64,000 nucleotides of DNA from Guadua angustifolia (GCA_036346375.1 CM070517.1:8845161-8909160); one strand, 5' to 3'. Counted from the stretch's first letter, positions 47,642-59,373 are shown. The notes: a model not told the origin generated them from the letters alone. A program made the numbers and translations.

Positions 47642-49610
47642 TCTATTGTGAGTAATGAGTAAATGTGTTATATTGCTCATGCGTAGAAAACCATAGCATT
47701 AATTGAATATATGGGAGCATGTCCTTTTATTTTTTTCAAGGGTAGGTGACCAATGACTATAGACTTTGAGGCATAATTAGAACTTTGAGATGGCGTAAAT
47801 TACTAATACTATTAAAATTAAATTGGTTGGTTGTTTAAAGACATTTTAATACAAGGTGTTGGTAGAGTAATTTAATTGTAATGTGGGTAACCCTAAAGTG
47901 GATGTTGATTAGGGTCATTATGTCATTGTTGCAAACTATTGAAACAATTGATAGTATGATATCATGTTCCCTTAATGCTAGTGCTGATCATGATTGACAA
48001 GAAATATAATGTTGACATTTGATGAATTTGTTTTAGAGCAATATGATGGTGTAATGTACTAAAATTTGTTTTAAGTAGTTATATGTTGCTTATTGACAAT
48101 ATAGTATTGTGTATCAATAGGATGACTTAATCAATGTTGTAATCAGAGAATAAGTAAACATAGAATGATTGTCATGGTGCATGGTTTTATCCCTAGCGAA
48201 TTTTGTGTTAGAGCTATATTTACGAAACATGTCTCGTGGAAATAATATTCATTTGTTGTCACTTGTTGATTGAATAAGTTTTGACAACTGAAATGTTGAG
48301 CTATGGGTTGTATAAACTTTGTATGTTAATCATACTAAAAGTTTCATCAGTTGCACCAAAATGGAGATTTTGAACTATAAAGTTACATGATTTGATGGTT
48401 CTTTGTGGGTTGCAGACATTAGAATAATGTTGTTATAACATCTTCTATTGAATTAACTATTTGGTTGAATATATTAAAATTATAACAAGTTTCTTTGTTT
48501 TGATCATCATGAGGTAGATTTGGTTTGATGTTTTATAATAAGCATCTAGATTTCTCTTTGGCTATCATCCTAAGGTAAACTTCGTTTAATGTTTTGTGAT
48601 ATAGTGCCAATTTTCTTTATAATTATTGGAGAAAATAATTATGGGAAGAACCAGTTATAGTTTGTGTTAAATCTTGATGGAGTTCTTCAGGGCATAAATT
48701 ATGTAAATACAGAAATGCTAAATGGTAATCATCTTTGAATAATAGAAATGGTGGGATTAAGGTGAATGTTATGTTTAAATGTATATGGATTCGTTTGTTT
48801 GTATGATCTTTGGATGAACGTCTTTCGCTAAGGCATTCTGTATTGCATGCATTAGATCTTCTCCAAATTAGCATGTATGTTGCCAAATTGCGAAGTTAAC
48901 TTCGAGGTTTGAAATGTAGATTAAAGAATGCATAACTATGAATGCTTTATTTTGTTGAATGATGCAATGCATTGTCTTTACTAAGAAACTTAGCTTAAAT
49001 TATGATTGCAGAATTTATTATCAAGGTCGTACGATTGGATTATGCTCTTTAGCGTCCAAAACAAGTTATCTTTGGTATTATTAGTTAAAGGAAATGACTA
49101 GACCTAATGCAATATTTTGGAAGATCTCAATTTGAAAATATTTGTATCTCTATTTGAAATAGAGTTAGATTTAATTAAAATATATGCGGTATTTGATATT
49201 GTTTCTTAAAGGTAATTCTTATGATTGCTTTGAAAGTGGTTTTGCTAGTGAAGCAGTTTTCTATTGGAAAATGAGTTTCCCTTTCTCTTAAGAAAAAAAG
49301 GATGGTTATTGTGTAGAAATGGTTTGATTCAATAAATAGTTTTCTCTTTCTGGAATGATTTGCCTTTGTTAAAGTGAAATGCATCTATAGATAATTTATA
49401 TAATGTTTCTCTTTTAAATTGAGTTTCCTTGATGTGAATTTTAGCACCTTATTTTCAAGGTGATGAATGTTGTTTCTTTTCTTAAAGAGAATTGATATTT
49501 CGTTTGCGTTCTAGCATGAAAGCATGAATGATCTATGTTGTTCTATTGAGTGCAATAAGGGATTGTACTCTTTAACTTGTTGCTCTGAGTGGAGTGCAGG
49601 GCGAAACCTT
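47642..49610. other. unassigned AT-rich DNA
   Basis: Nearly 2 kb with no coding frame, RNA gene or definable repeat edge. The base composition and TTGTTAT-rich texture resemble old LTR or transposon filler. I can say nothing more from the sequence. Confidence 0.3.
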
Positions 49611-50085
49611 TAGGGCTTGTTTGGGAACATGTTTCCCAGACGGGATCCCCTCGTAATCCCCAGGTTGAAGTCCCAGGGGGAAAATTGATCTGGCTAGATA
49701 AATGAGCCGTATGGGAGTCCACATGACAGGTTTTTTTAGCCGGATCAAGTGAAATTCCTGGGGTTACAAAAAAGCCTCACCCCTCATGAAATTTTATCCC
49801 CACCACAAGACACGGCGGTGCCTCTCCCTCGCGACTCTCCCCATCGCCGCTTGAGGGATTCCGCCTCTCCATCGCCACCCCTTGCGACTCCACCTACCAC
49901 TCTGGTGACATCTCTCACTACCTTGGCGCCGCATCTCCTCGGTTAGCTCATGCTCTTCCTATTCCCAATCTATCTTTCTCTCGCTAGGTTTCGTCGACCC
50001 AATCTATCTTCCTCTTCCCAATGTATCTTCCTCTTCCCAATCTACCTTGGCGCCGCATCTCCTCGGTTAGCTCATGCATCTCCTC
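49611..50085 (+). other. remnant of a DNA transposon or MITE with one end visible
   Basis: It begins TAGGGCTTGTTTGGGAAC, a terminus type common to Tourist- and hAT-like grass elements, followed by CT-rich sequence. A segment TTGGCGCCGCATCTCCTCGG is present twice (about 49923 and 50046), a local direct duplication. The opposite end is missing; gypsy integrase sequence starts at about 50085. Confidence 0.35.
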
Positions 50086-50510
50086 ACCAGCTCGCAAGCA
50101 TCCTGGAGGGCAGTAGGCCAGTAGAATCCTTGGTGGAATGCTTTTCCGACTAGCGTCCGACTGGACATATGACTCCCGCACATGCCTCCATGGATATCAG
50201 AGAGCAGGTTGCTCCCCTCTTACCGAGTGATGCACTTCAGAAGAATTCCGTTTCTACTCTGGCGATATAGGTCCCCACCTACCAGATTATAGCACTTAGC
50301 CTTACGTGCAATTTTCTCGACTGACGCATCATCGCCGGGGATCACTTGGTCCCACAGGAAGGCTAGGAATCGATCCATCCACCGACCTTCTCGGCCAATT
50401 GTAGCAATCACATGGTGATCGCCTGGGTACTCCGCTTGGCGGGCTTTTCCTGATACGCACCGGCGCACCACCAATCTTCCTCCCGAATCGGCCGAGGCGG
50501 CGCGCTGCAT
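50085..50510 (-). pseudogene. gypsy integrase N-terminal zinc-finger region
   Basis: The minus strand reads KAKCYNLVGGDLYRQSRNGILLKCI, then LLSDIHGGMCGSHMS and LVGKAFHQGFYWPT. This is the H2C2-type zinc-binding segment in front of the integrase core. The core itself is missing because the element is cut at 50085. Confidence 0.75.
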
Positions 50511-51344
50511 TCCCTCCCTGAACTGGATGCTAGGACAGCCGCACCATCGTCCCTACCATGAACGGGGGCAGCGACGGACGGTTGTGTAAGTATTTCTTCA
50601 AAGACCCCTACCGAAACAGAGGCTCTTGACGATGCGAGCTGCGAAAGCCCGTCCGCCATGTGGTTGTCGCGCCAGGGGATATGTATGTATCCCAGTCCTT
50701 CGAAGCGGCGCTCTATCTTCCTGACCTCCGCTAGTTACGCTGCCATGGCGGGGTCAGAGCATTGAAATTCCTTTCACGCTTGATTGATGACCAGCAGGGA
50801 GTCGCCTTTGACTTAGAAACACTAGACGCCTAACGCGGAGGCGGCGTCCAGCCCTGCCAGTAAATCTTCATACTCGACAGTGTTGTTGGTGGCCTTAAAG
50901 TCCAGGACGACCACGTACTGAAGGATGTCGCCGATCGGGGAGACTAGGACAACCCCTGCCCCCGCGCCCTTGAGCCTGAAGGAGCCGTCGAAGAATAAAG
51001 TCAAGGGAGAAGGCGCGGGTATCTCTTCAGCTTCAGGAGTGGCGGGAGTCCACTTGGCGACGAACTCTACTAGTCTTTGACTCTTGATGGCGGTGCGGGG
51101 GGCGAACTTGAGGCAGAGCTCCCCTAGCTCCACCGACCACTTGGCAACGCGACCCTCGACTTTTCGATTGTGGAGGATCTCCCGCAGAGGATAGGCAGTG
51201 ACCACCATGATCTCCCGTCCCTGGAAGTAGTGTCGTAGTTTCCTGGACGCCATTAGGACGGCATACAACATCTTTTGTGCCTACGAGTATCTGGTCTCTG
51301 CCTCATGTAGCACGTTGCTGACGTAGTAGACCGGCTTCTGGGAA
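50511..51344 (-). pseudogene. gypsy RNase H region
   Basis: Minus-strand motifs are EGSQKPVYYVSNVLHEAETRY, then MLYAVLMASRKLRHYFQGRE, then FAPRTAIKSQRLVEFVAKWTP. A second RNase H-like stretch follows (LTLFFDGSFRLKGAGAGVVL, NNTVEYEDLLAGLDAA). Two such blocks in series fit the dual RNase H arrangement of Tat elements. A downstream NEMADGLSQLAS-like part follows at about 50640. Confidence 0.75.
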
Positions 51345-51349
51345 CCTTC

Positions 51350-52282
51350 TGATGAGGACATCTCCACAACGGATATAACCAGCGCTAACTCATCTCACCA
51401 AAATGTACAAGGACCACTCACTCGAGCTCGTGCACGCAGATTAAATTATCAGGTGAAGTCGTTCCTAAGTGTTCCTACTAATGACTTAGTGAATGGAATG
51501 CTATTTAATTCTTGTGATCATGTTATTCTTATTAGGAACCAGGGAGAAGAGCCATCAAGTGCAAAGAGACTCGAATCCAAGTCGGAGGCTTGAAGGAAGT
51601 CCAAGTCAGATTCGGACTCGCAGACAGCATCAACTTCAAACATTCATAACTTTTGATCTAGAGCACTTCTAGAGGCCCACGAGTACAGGATTGAAAGATC
51701 TGCTCGTCCTCTTTCAAACGGATCCGAAATCACCTTAAAATTCCTTCCGAGTCAACGTGAAACTGCAAAACAATGAAGACTACTTTTGCTGTCCGAGTCA
51801 GCTTGGGCTGCGGGTCTTATAATCCGAGTTGAATTGGTTTGGCCCATGTTTTGGCCAACCTGTGTGTCCATTGGTCTATAAATAGCCAGCCGCCACCATA
51901 ATTAGGATTTGGGGGTTTTGTTTGATTAAGTTAGCCATTGCTAATGCTTGTACTCGCGCGTGTCGACTAGACCGCCCATCTACTTGTTCATCGGAACCCC
52001 AATTTCGAGTGTTATTGCTTCAGAACCAATCTACATTTATATTCGCAATTGAGTTGCTTGTTATCTCTTGTTCTTGCTGGTTCTTCGATTGCTTGCAGGA
52101 ACAAAGACCTTCGTGGTCAGGTTGGTCGCGCTTTCCACGAGATCAATAACCTCCAGGAGGGTGGTGTACCGGTCGCTAAGGCGCAACATCGGGTTCGTTG
52201 TAGTCGGGCCGCCAACTTCATCCTCCACCAAATCGACGCTACCTCCTCTCATCGAAAGATCGGGACGCCCTAGTCCATATCA
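51350..52282 (+). repeat. solo LTR (933 bp), gypsy-like family 2 copy 2
   Basis: It begins TGATGAGGACATCTCC and ends CCATATCA, flanked exactly by CCTTC (51345-51349 and 52283-52287). A TATAAATAGCC lies at about 51877. It splits the host gypsy between RT and RNase H; removing it brings the two coding blocks together. It is opposite in orientation to the host element. Confidence 0.85.
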
Positions 52283-52287
52283 CCTTC

Positions 52288-53180
52288 CCTCTCTGCTACC
52301 AGTATTGCGCTCTCCACTGCGAAAGTTGTCGCGATATACAAGAGCAACGGCTCTCGCTAAGCTTGGGGGCGACCAGCACTGGCGGGGAGGAATGGTACTT
52401 CTTTAGGTCTTCAAACGCTTGTTGGGCCTCCGGGGTCCATTCAAAATGGTTGGTCTTCTTCAATAGTTTAAACAGGGGTAGACTCTTTTATCCCAAGCGA
52501 GCGATAAACCACCCGAGGGACGCTAGTCGATCAGCGAGACAGTGCACTTGCTTGAGCCGAGTTGGTGGCTTCACGTGCTCGATGGCCGCTATGTTGTCGG
52601 GATTGGCCTCAATGCCCCGGCTGGACACAAGGAACCCTAGCAATTTCCTGGAGGGCATGCCGAACACACACTTCTCGGGATTAAGCTTCAGACAATTCTT
52701 CTGGAGGTTGGCGAAGGTTTCTTCCAGGTCTTCAATCAGTCCTTCGCTCTTCTTGACCTTCACCACCAGGTCGTCGATGTACACCTCGAGGTTCCGTCCT
52801 ATCTGCGGATGGAAGAAAATATGCATAGCACGCTGATAAGCAGAACCGGCATTTTTCAACCCAAATGCCATTCTGATATAACAATAAATGCCCATCGGGG
52901 TTACAAAAGCAGTTTTTTCTTCATCCTCCGCCGCCATGCTAATCTAGTGGTACCCGGAGTGCGCGTCCAGAAAGCACAGTAGCTCACACTCCACCGTAGA
53001 GTCAACGATGAGATCAACGCGCAACAAACAGTACGGATCCTTCGGGCAGGCCTTGTTGAGGTCGGTGAAGTCGACGCACATCCGCCACTTCCCGTTGGAC
53101 TTCTTGACGAGCATGGGGTTGGAAAGCCACTCGGGGTGAGAGACTTCCCTAACGATGCCCGCGCGCAGCAGCTTCTCTAC
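52288..53180 (-). pseudogene. gypsy reverse transcriptase
   Basis: Minus-strand motifs are KTAFVTPMGIYCYIRMAFGL, then KNAGSAYQRAM, then VYIDDLVVK with the catalytic DD near 52775. KCVFGMPSRKLLGFLVSSRG and IEANPDNIAAIEHV follow, and FEWTPEAQQAFEDLKKY comes near 52430. The RT core is largely preserved but flanked by stops. Confidence 0.85.
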
Positions 53181-53761
53181 CTCTTCCCGAATGGCATCTT
53201 GTCACTCTGGTACTGTCTCCAAACCTTTTGTCGGACTAGGTGCACTCTTGGGAGCATTGCCAATCGGTGGTCGATCACCTCCCTAGGGACCCAAGTCATG
53301 TCGGATGGTTGCCAGGCAAACACGTCGGAGTTAGACCAAAGGAAGGCGAGCGCTTTCCTATTTGGCGCCAAGGTGGGGACCCACCTTGGCGGTCTTCTCG
53401 GGCTTGGCCACACTCAGGGAGACCACCTTAACCTCACCGGATAACCAAGCAAGGCACGGGTCTTCACCGCAGGGGCTCCCGAGTAGGCAGCATTAGCTTG
53501 CCTAGCATAGGTGGCGCCGGCCAGGTCCAATTCCTGCTTATGGCGGTGCAAGGCTTCTGGCCTATCCACCCGGATGACTATGGGGCCACCAGGCCCTGGT
53601 ATCTTGACCACCATATACGCATAGTGAGTCGCCACCATGAACTTGACCAACATTGGTCGGCTAAGCAGGGCGTTGTACGGAAGGTCGAAGTCAGCGACCT
53701 CAAAGTCCACCACCTCCGTACGGTAGTTTCTCTCATCCCCAAAGGTGACAAGGAGGTGCAC
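53181..53761 (-). pseudogene. gypsy region between protease and RT
   Basis: Frames read RNYRTEVVDFEVADFDLPYN, then LLSRPMLVKFMVATHYAYM, then FLWSNSDVFAWQPSDM and REVIDHRLAM. These are the conserved linker sequences leading into the RT of Tat-type elements. Confidence 0.75.
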
Positions 53762-54322
53762 CTAGCCCAGGGGCACCAAGCCAGCCCCCGGGGTGACCCC
53801 GTAGGAAGGTAGGGCAGGGCGCAGCTCCTGCGGTGATATCTTGAGTGCTCGAAACACTTTGGAGGATAAGAGGTTGATGGAGCTCCCTCCGTCCACCAGC
53901 ACTCGCCCATGCTTCACGTTCTGAATCATGGGCGAAACCACGATCAGAAGGTGACCTAGGCCGGCAGTGCTCTCAGGGTGGTTGCCCCGACTGAAGGTGA
54001 TCGGCTCCTCCAACCACTTCAACGGCCTACACGCCCCTGAGCTTAGCGCAGCGGCGCAGACCTCCCTCATCAGCCGCTTGTACCCCGTGTTGGAGGGATA
54101 GGTGGCGGAGCCACCGTGTATATACGCCACCATGTGCTCCACCCGCTGGAAAGCCAACAGGGTGGGGTCTTCATCCTGGTCGTCTTCACGGGGATGACGC
54201 TCCTTGAGGCGTTGCTCCACCATCTTGCTCACAACCTGGCAGCTGGCTAGGTCGTGCGTGTTGGACTGGTGGATCGAGCAGTAGGACTTGCCTCGTTCTC
54301 CTCGGGGCGGTCGTCCCTTCAA
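53762..54322 (-). pseudogene. gypsy gag C-terminus and aspartic protease
   Basis: It contains KSYCSIHQSNTHDLASC, a CxxHxxxxHxxxxC-like gag motif, and later HGRVLVDGGSSINLLSSKVF, the plant gypsy protease active site with the usual VDGGSS wording. It continues into the following block in another frame. Confidence 0.78.
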
Positions 54323-54458
54323 CCGCGGCGATCATCTCACCGGTCGTGGTGGTCGCGCCACCACGACCTGGCGTCCCTGTGCTCGCGCTCTGCAGTTAGG
54401 ATCTGTCCATGCTCAGCCGCGTCGCGCTTCTTCTTCCTGCTCGTGGAGCCGAGACCCT

Positions 54459-55260
54459 TCAAGGTCCCGGCTTCATCTCCGTCGCCACCACCGGTCGAAC
54501 CGGGCACCTTCCTACGAGCTTCCATACCCGGGCGCACTTGTGCGCCAGGGAGAACAGCTCAGAAGTGATGGTGATGTTGCGGGTGGCCATCTTCTCCCGC
54601 ATCTTGTGGTCCTGGACGCCTCTTTGGAAGGCGATGATGACAGACTGCTCGGAGATCCTGTGGATCGTGTTGTGACAGTAACTAAACCGTCGGATGAAGT
54701 CGCACAATGACTCCCCTTTCTCCTGCTCGAGGGCATGGAGATCATCCTCCACGGCTGGCTGTGTGTATGAGCCTTGGTAGTTGGTGACAAAGAGGTCACA
54801 CAGCTCCTCCCACGAGTGCACTGACCCTCGCAGAAGGTTCAATTGCCAGGAACGAGCAGATCCTATCAAGGCCGTCGGGAAGTAGTTAGCCATGGCCTTT
54901 TCAGACCCGCCTGCAGCCGCACCACCGTCGTGTATATCTGCAAGAATTCCTCTGGGTTGGTGGTGCCATCATACTTCTCGATGGATGTCAGGCGAAACCT
55001 CTCTGGCCATGCGACGCGGCGCAGCCAACTGGAGAAGGCTTGGCACCCAACGCCATAGGGGGAGCTATGTCGTCCACCAAAACCCTGGCCTGGAGACCGT
55101 GCCAGGGAGCGTAGATCTTGACTCGTCAAGGATTCGGAGGAGAGGACCTCTACCTTATCCCGAGAGTGGGTATCATTGGAGGAGTTATCGCCATCAGGAG
55201 CCGTCCGCCTATAGCGGCCTTGCCCCGGCGCGATGGCTTCTCCAATTGCGCCCTCAGATC
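54459..55260 (-). pseudogene. gypsy gag, central part
   Basis: Minus-strand text includes IEKYDGTTNPEEFLQIYTTV and LIGSARSWQLNLLRGSVHSW, then EELCDLFVTNYQGSY and LHALEQEKGESLCDFIRRF. This is the retrotransposon gag domain. A frameshift lies near 54880. The right boundary is the CTCAC target copy (55261-55265) of the inserted LTR. Confidence 0.8.
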
Positions 55261-55875
55261 CTCACAGTAGGATCGAGGATGCGCCTAGAGGGGGGGTGAA
55301 TAGGCGTTTTACAAAATTAATCGCTCACTAATTCAATTCGCTCTAATACACCCCTAAGTCAAAACCTAATCAAAGATATATGCGGAAGCGATAAATAGTT
55401 TTTGACAATTAAAGCCTAAATCAACTAGGCTCACTAGTGCACTAACTAAATTGAGTCTCTATACTAGAATTGCTATGTTGAACAAACAACTAATACTAAG
55501 CAATTCTAATTACAATCAAGCAATTGAACAATATACAATAAATGTAAATACTTGAAAGTAAAAGAGACAAGAGGCAAACGATGTTTTTCCGTGGTGTTAG
55601 GAGACTTGCGGTCTCCCTAGTCCACGTTGAGGCAAGCACAAACCCTTGGACCGACTCCGCTCGAGCACCGCCTCGTTTCCACTAGTCGTGGTTTTTCACG
55701 CTTTCGCGTAGGCTCAACCCGAACCTTCACAAACTTCGCCGGGCTTCTCACACCTTGAGAGCTCCCGCGACACGATGCCTATGCCATCTAGGAGTCGGCA
55801 ACCTCCAAGAGAAATAAGCCGCTCCTTCGCCTGAACTTCACCTTGCACAACGAATGCGCGTCCGGTGATCACCAA

Positions 55876-57978
55876 GTGCAACACATGCACAAGGACCTCC
55901 CTCAAGTGCAACACATGCACAAGAGGCCACTCAATCCACTCCTAATTGCAACACATGCAATTAGTCTCACTCTTTAGCTCAAAACTCAAATGGGAGTGTG
56001 CAACACATGCAACAACTCACCCAAACCCTCAACCAAGCCAGCAACACTCTGCCCCAAGCCCCCCAAGGGGTCTATTTATACCCCACCAAAGAAAACTAGC
56101 CGTTGGGGGCAAAAACCCACTTTTCGGGCAGAGAGGCCGGTCCCAGCCCAGTCGGTCCAGCCGCCCCTCCTGAGAACAGCGGTCGGAATCGAGGCCGTTG
56201 CACGGCCGGTCACACCGGAAGAGGCTCGGTCGCACCGGGATCCGGTCGCACCGAACTCCGTCCGGTCGCACCGCCCTCAAAAACACGAAAACAACCTTCT
56301 GGAAAAATCGCACCGGAGAAGGTCCAGTCGCACCGGAGGGAGTCCGGTCGCACCGGAAATCCGGTCACACCACTCGACCAGACACAAAAACACTCATAAC
56401 TTTTTACTCCGAACTCCGATTTGGGGGATTTTTGATTCTATGCGAAGCTTATCATGAGGGCTACAATCTCCACCTATTTTCAAGATTTAAGCAACCATAG
56501 AAATTTTTAAATATCACCAAAACCAAACTCTAATGTAGTCATTCAAGTCTAAAATATGATTTTTTGAAATCTCTCAAATAGACTTGATCAAAGGCATGAC
56601 TACAAGCTATAAAGAGTCACTAACATCAAATATTGAGCCATGATGATCAACTCATGATCAAAATAACTTTTGCAAAAAACATTTGCAAATAACCCGAAAA
56701 GCTATAAGATCAATCCTCTAGCCATGTAAGGATCAACACATGATCCCGACACTTTGCAAAACACATTTGCAAATGCCAACACAAACTCTAGGATTGAAAC
56801 CCATAACCTCTAGCTTATTTGCAAACCACTTTTGCAAATAACAAAACAACATTTTGCAAAAACATATTTTGCAAACATAAACCATAAACTTTAATTAGCC
56901 TTTGTGATGATCAACACATGATCCAGTCACAAGCTGAAACACAATGCATGAGCTCTCACCTTTTGCAACACATGCAAAACTTAGCCCCAAGTAACCACAT
57001 GTTTTAGAAGGATTGTTTTGTAAATGAAAACAAAACATGAAGCTTCAACATTTGCAACACATACAAAAGTGAACTTCACGCTGAAAGCCAACGATATTGC
57101 TTATCCTATTTGCAACACATGCAAATCAAAGCATTATCACGAAAACCAAATGCATATGCTCTTCCTCTTTGCAACACATGCAAATCAGAGCATAAACCAA
57201 CAACAACCAAGCATAAGCTTAACCCATTCGCAACACATGCCAAATGGTTAACCCTTATGCAAAAACCAAATCCAAATGATTTGAGCTCGAGTGAACGTAG
57301 GATTGAGATCATCAACACATGATGAAGCTCAAGCTAGTAAACAACCTCTCTTAATAGTATGGCGATAAAAACTAGACTCAAAGACTACAAAGTCCTTAGC
57401 CTATCTAGTTATACCTTCGCCGCCGCACGCAAGCAAACCCCTTTGGGGTCTTTATGATCTTCACTTATACTCCCCCGGGATCATCACTCGACTCCTCTTT
57501 ATCTTCGGGATCCACTCTTGACGCTCATCACCTCATAATGCCGTCCTTGTCCCGTTTTCATTCATCCTTGGACTTAACCTAACTCAAACATAACTCATGA
57601 AACTTGTTAGTTCAAGATGCATGGTTGTCCCAATTATCTCTTGCACTCCATTAACACATAATGGATGCCTTTAGATCAATTGAGCACAACCTAAAACAAT
57701 TTGAATGATTTAAGTGTGTCTTAAGTACAATAATGCAACACATGCTTCATTATACTTAAGAACTATTCATTTGTCCTTAATTAATCACGGAACACCATCA
57801 ACACATGATGAAATGTTCTTTAATGATTAATAGGACAAATGAACTCAATTTAAATTATCATTTAAATTGATATGAGTATATATTAACTACACAAGTTTTC
57901 ATATACTCATGTTGATGAAAAGTAATGATCCATTATGTGTAGGCTATATGGAATTCATCGTTACTCTAAGTCATCAAC
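55876..57978. repeat. series of short hairpins with a shared ACACA loop
   Basis: At least twelve inverted repeats of 4-9 bp stem surround the same 5-base loop: 55876-55890, 55906-55920, 55942-55964 (9-bp stem CTAATTGCA), 55999-56011, 56730-56746 (GGATCA), 56753-56773 (TTTGCAAA), 56909-56923, 56961-56979 (TTTTGCA), 57108-57126, 57168-57184, 57309-57325 and 57647-57665 (TCCATTA). The stems differ in sequence but stay complementary. Longer hairpins follow at 57720-57760, 57766-57843 and about 57908-57978; the middle one has an 11-bp base stem and an apical ACACA at 57801-57805. Confidence 0.8.
56145..56380. repeat. cluster of CCGGTCGCACCGG-type palindromic words
   Basis: About nine copies of CCGGTCGCACCG or close variants (e.g. 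56206-56218 CCGGTCACACCGG) occur in about 240 bases just upstream (minus-strand sense) of the LTR TATA box, in the position of U3 enhancer-type repeats. Confidence 0.75.
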
Positions 57979-58498
57979 TATAGAATAAACCCCACATGTA
58001 TATGTGCATAAATATGATTGACTTGGATATAATATATACATATTCAATTTGATCACATTGGAGTATATCCTATATTACCATAAGTATACTATGACTAGGC
58101 AATTCAAATATATACTCAAGGATTTAGTTCCTTTGTCTTGATCCTTATATGTGTCAATAAGAATTAGATCAATACAAAGAGACTTTCAAGTTAAACTACA
58201 AACTCCCCCTAAGTATGTGCATCCATGTAATATATGGATTGGGAAACATGATGCACATTTTGTGGTTAATATAATGGGGACATTCATATTTTAACTTGAA
58301 TCCAAAGTATGCAATTAATACTAGAAAGAATATGCATACATACCTTGGGTTTTCCATTTTTCATCCAAATATGAGACTGCTAAATATATGCTCAATAAAA
58401 CATGTTAGTCTCATAAAGATTAGGTTTGTCATTAAACATAGATTAAACATTAATTAACATCAATCACCAAAACCAAAGGCTCTTGAACTTACACTCAC

Positions 58499-59018
58499 GG
58501 CCTCCCCGGTGCCCAGGAGACGCATGAGGCGATACGTTGGCAGCTGCGCGGCCCCCCGTGCCAGTGGGGTCCACGTCTAGTAAGCCCTTTCCATTGCTCC
58601 GGCCCTCCAGGCCAGAGCGCTTCCCGCTCGGGTGGCTGGAAGCTTGGGTGCGATCCGTATGCAACCCTGATCGTGGAGTACCGAAGGTACCCGACGCGGG
58701 TGCCCCCACATGGAGCTGAGCTATGTCTATCAGGGAAGCGATGTCCCGTAGCCATGGTGTGGCTGGGGTGGCTACAGCAAGTTCCACCGGGGGGTGGTCC
58801 AAGAGGAGACGGACGGCATGCAGATTTTGGGCCGAAGTGGCCTCTTCCATGGCTAGCTGCCGCCGAACTGGCAGCTCTGCCACCGCCAGGGGGACAACGC
58901 CGCCCCCCTCTGGGGAAGGCTTGAGACGGTCCCCCACCCGACAGGAGTGCCGGGACACATTGCGGGCACTGCTAGCCTCCGCCGGTTCTTCTTGTTGAGA
59001 ACATGAACCTGCCATCAC
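58499..59018 (-). pseudogene. gypsy gag, N-terminal part
   Basis: From ATG 59018 the minus strand reads MMAGSCSQQEEP, then NVSRHSCRVGDRL, then RRQLAMEEATSAQNLHAVRL and LLDHPPVELAVATPATPWLR, then DIASLIDIAQLHVG. This is the usual N-terminus of Tat-type gag. It is cut at 58499 by the SIRE-like LTR and continues at 55260. Confidence 0.7.
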
Positions 59019-59373
59019 AAGAAGCAGGATCCTTCTGGATGATGACCAGGATCCACTGGAGAGACGAAGGGGTGAGCCAACTGCTACCCCCTACCTGGCA
59101 CACCGCTGTCTGCATTTTTAGCCGAACAGCTATTATGCCTCAACGATAAAGCCATCGTGCCGTCAGTAAAGCCATGCACATTTAATGGTTCTGACACGGG
59201 GTTAGTTGTGAAGTGGAGGAACGAAAATCTGGAACCGTGGAAGCATTTGATGACTTAGAATGTTTGCTAGTCCTCTTGGCATCTAGGTTTTGCTTCTATT
59301 TTGCACCATTGGTTCCATGGGTCATATGTGGATGTCGTCAAGCAGTGCACACCGTTGGCCAAGTCTTAATCCT
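59019..59373 (-). other. gypsy leader and unassigned flank
   Basis: The minus strand has GTGTGCCAGGTAGGGGG near 59090, the leader text next to the primer-binding site in many grass gypsy elements. Nothing recognisable follows to 59373, and no 5' LTR is visible. Confidence 0.4.

Larger units (their letters stand above)
55266..58493 (-). repeat. solo LTR, 3.2 kb, SIRE/Maximus-like copia, with hairpin-rich U3
   Basis: It is flanked exactly by CTCAC (55261-55265 and 58494-58498). On the minus strand it starts TGTAAGTTCAAGAGCC and ends in CCTATTCACCCCCCCTCTAG and GATCCTACT, the end text of SIRE/Maximus-type LTRs (the terminal CA appears mutated). A TATAAATAGA promoter box lies on the minus strand at 56071-56080, so 56100-58493 is U3. 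It interrupts gypsy gag. U3 and the R side hold many short hairpins with an ACACA loop and a cluster of CCGGTCGCACCGG words. Confidence 0.75.
50085..59120 (-). mobile_element. Tat-type Ty3/gypsy retrotransposon, broken by two LTR insertions
   Basis: Right to left on the minus strand are a GTGTGCCAGGTAGGGGG leader near 59090, gag, protease, RT, RNase H and an integrase zinc finger, in the gypsy order. Frameshifts and stops make it inactive. Both LTRs are absent: the 5' side fades at about 59120 and the 3' side is cut within integrase at about 50085. Domain wording (e.g. EGSQKPVYYVS, KLRHYFQG, TAIKSQ) fits the Tat (RIRE2-like) lineage, an inference from memory of the family. Confidence 0.83.

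Noticed and set aside
48623..49384. Minus-strand frames in the AT-rich 48-49.4 kb stretch
   Set aside because: They are short, low-complexity and without motifs or conserved context.
55876..57184. Regular GCAACACATGC words, looked at as a CRISPR array or binding-site array
   Set aside because: Spacing is irregular and the flanking bases co-vary as stems, so they are treated as hairpins and not as array repeats.
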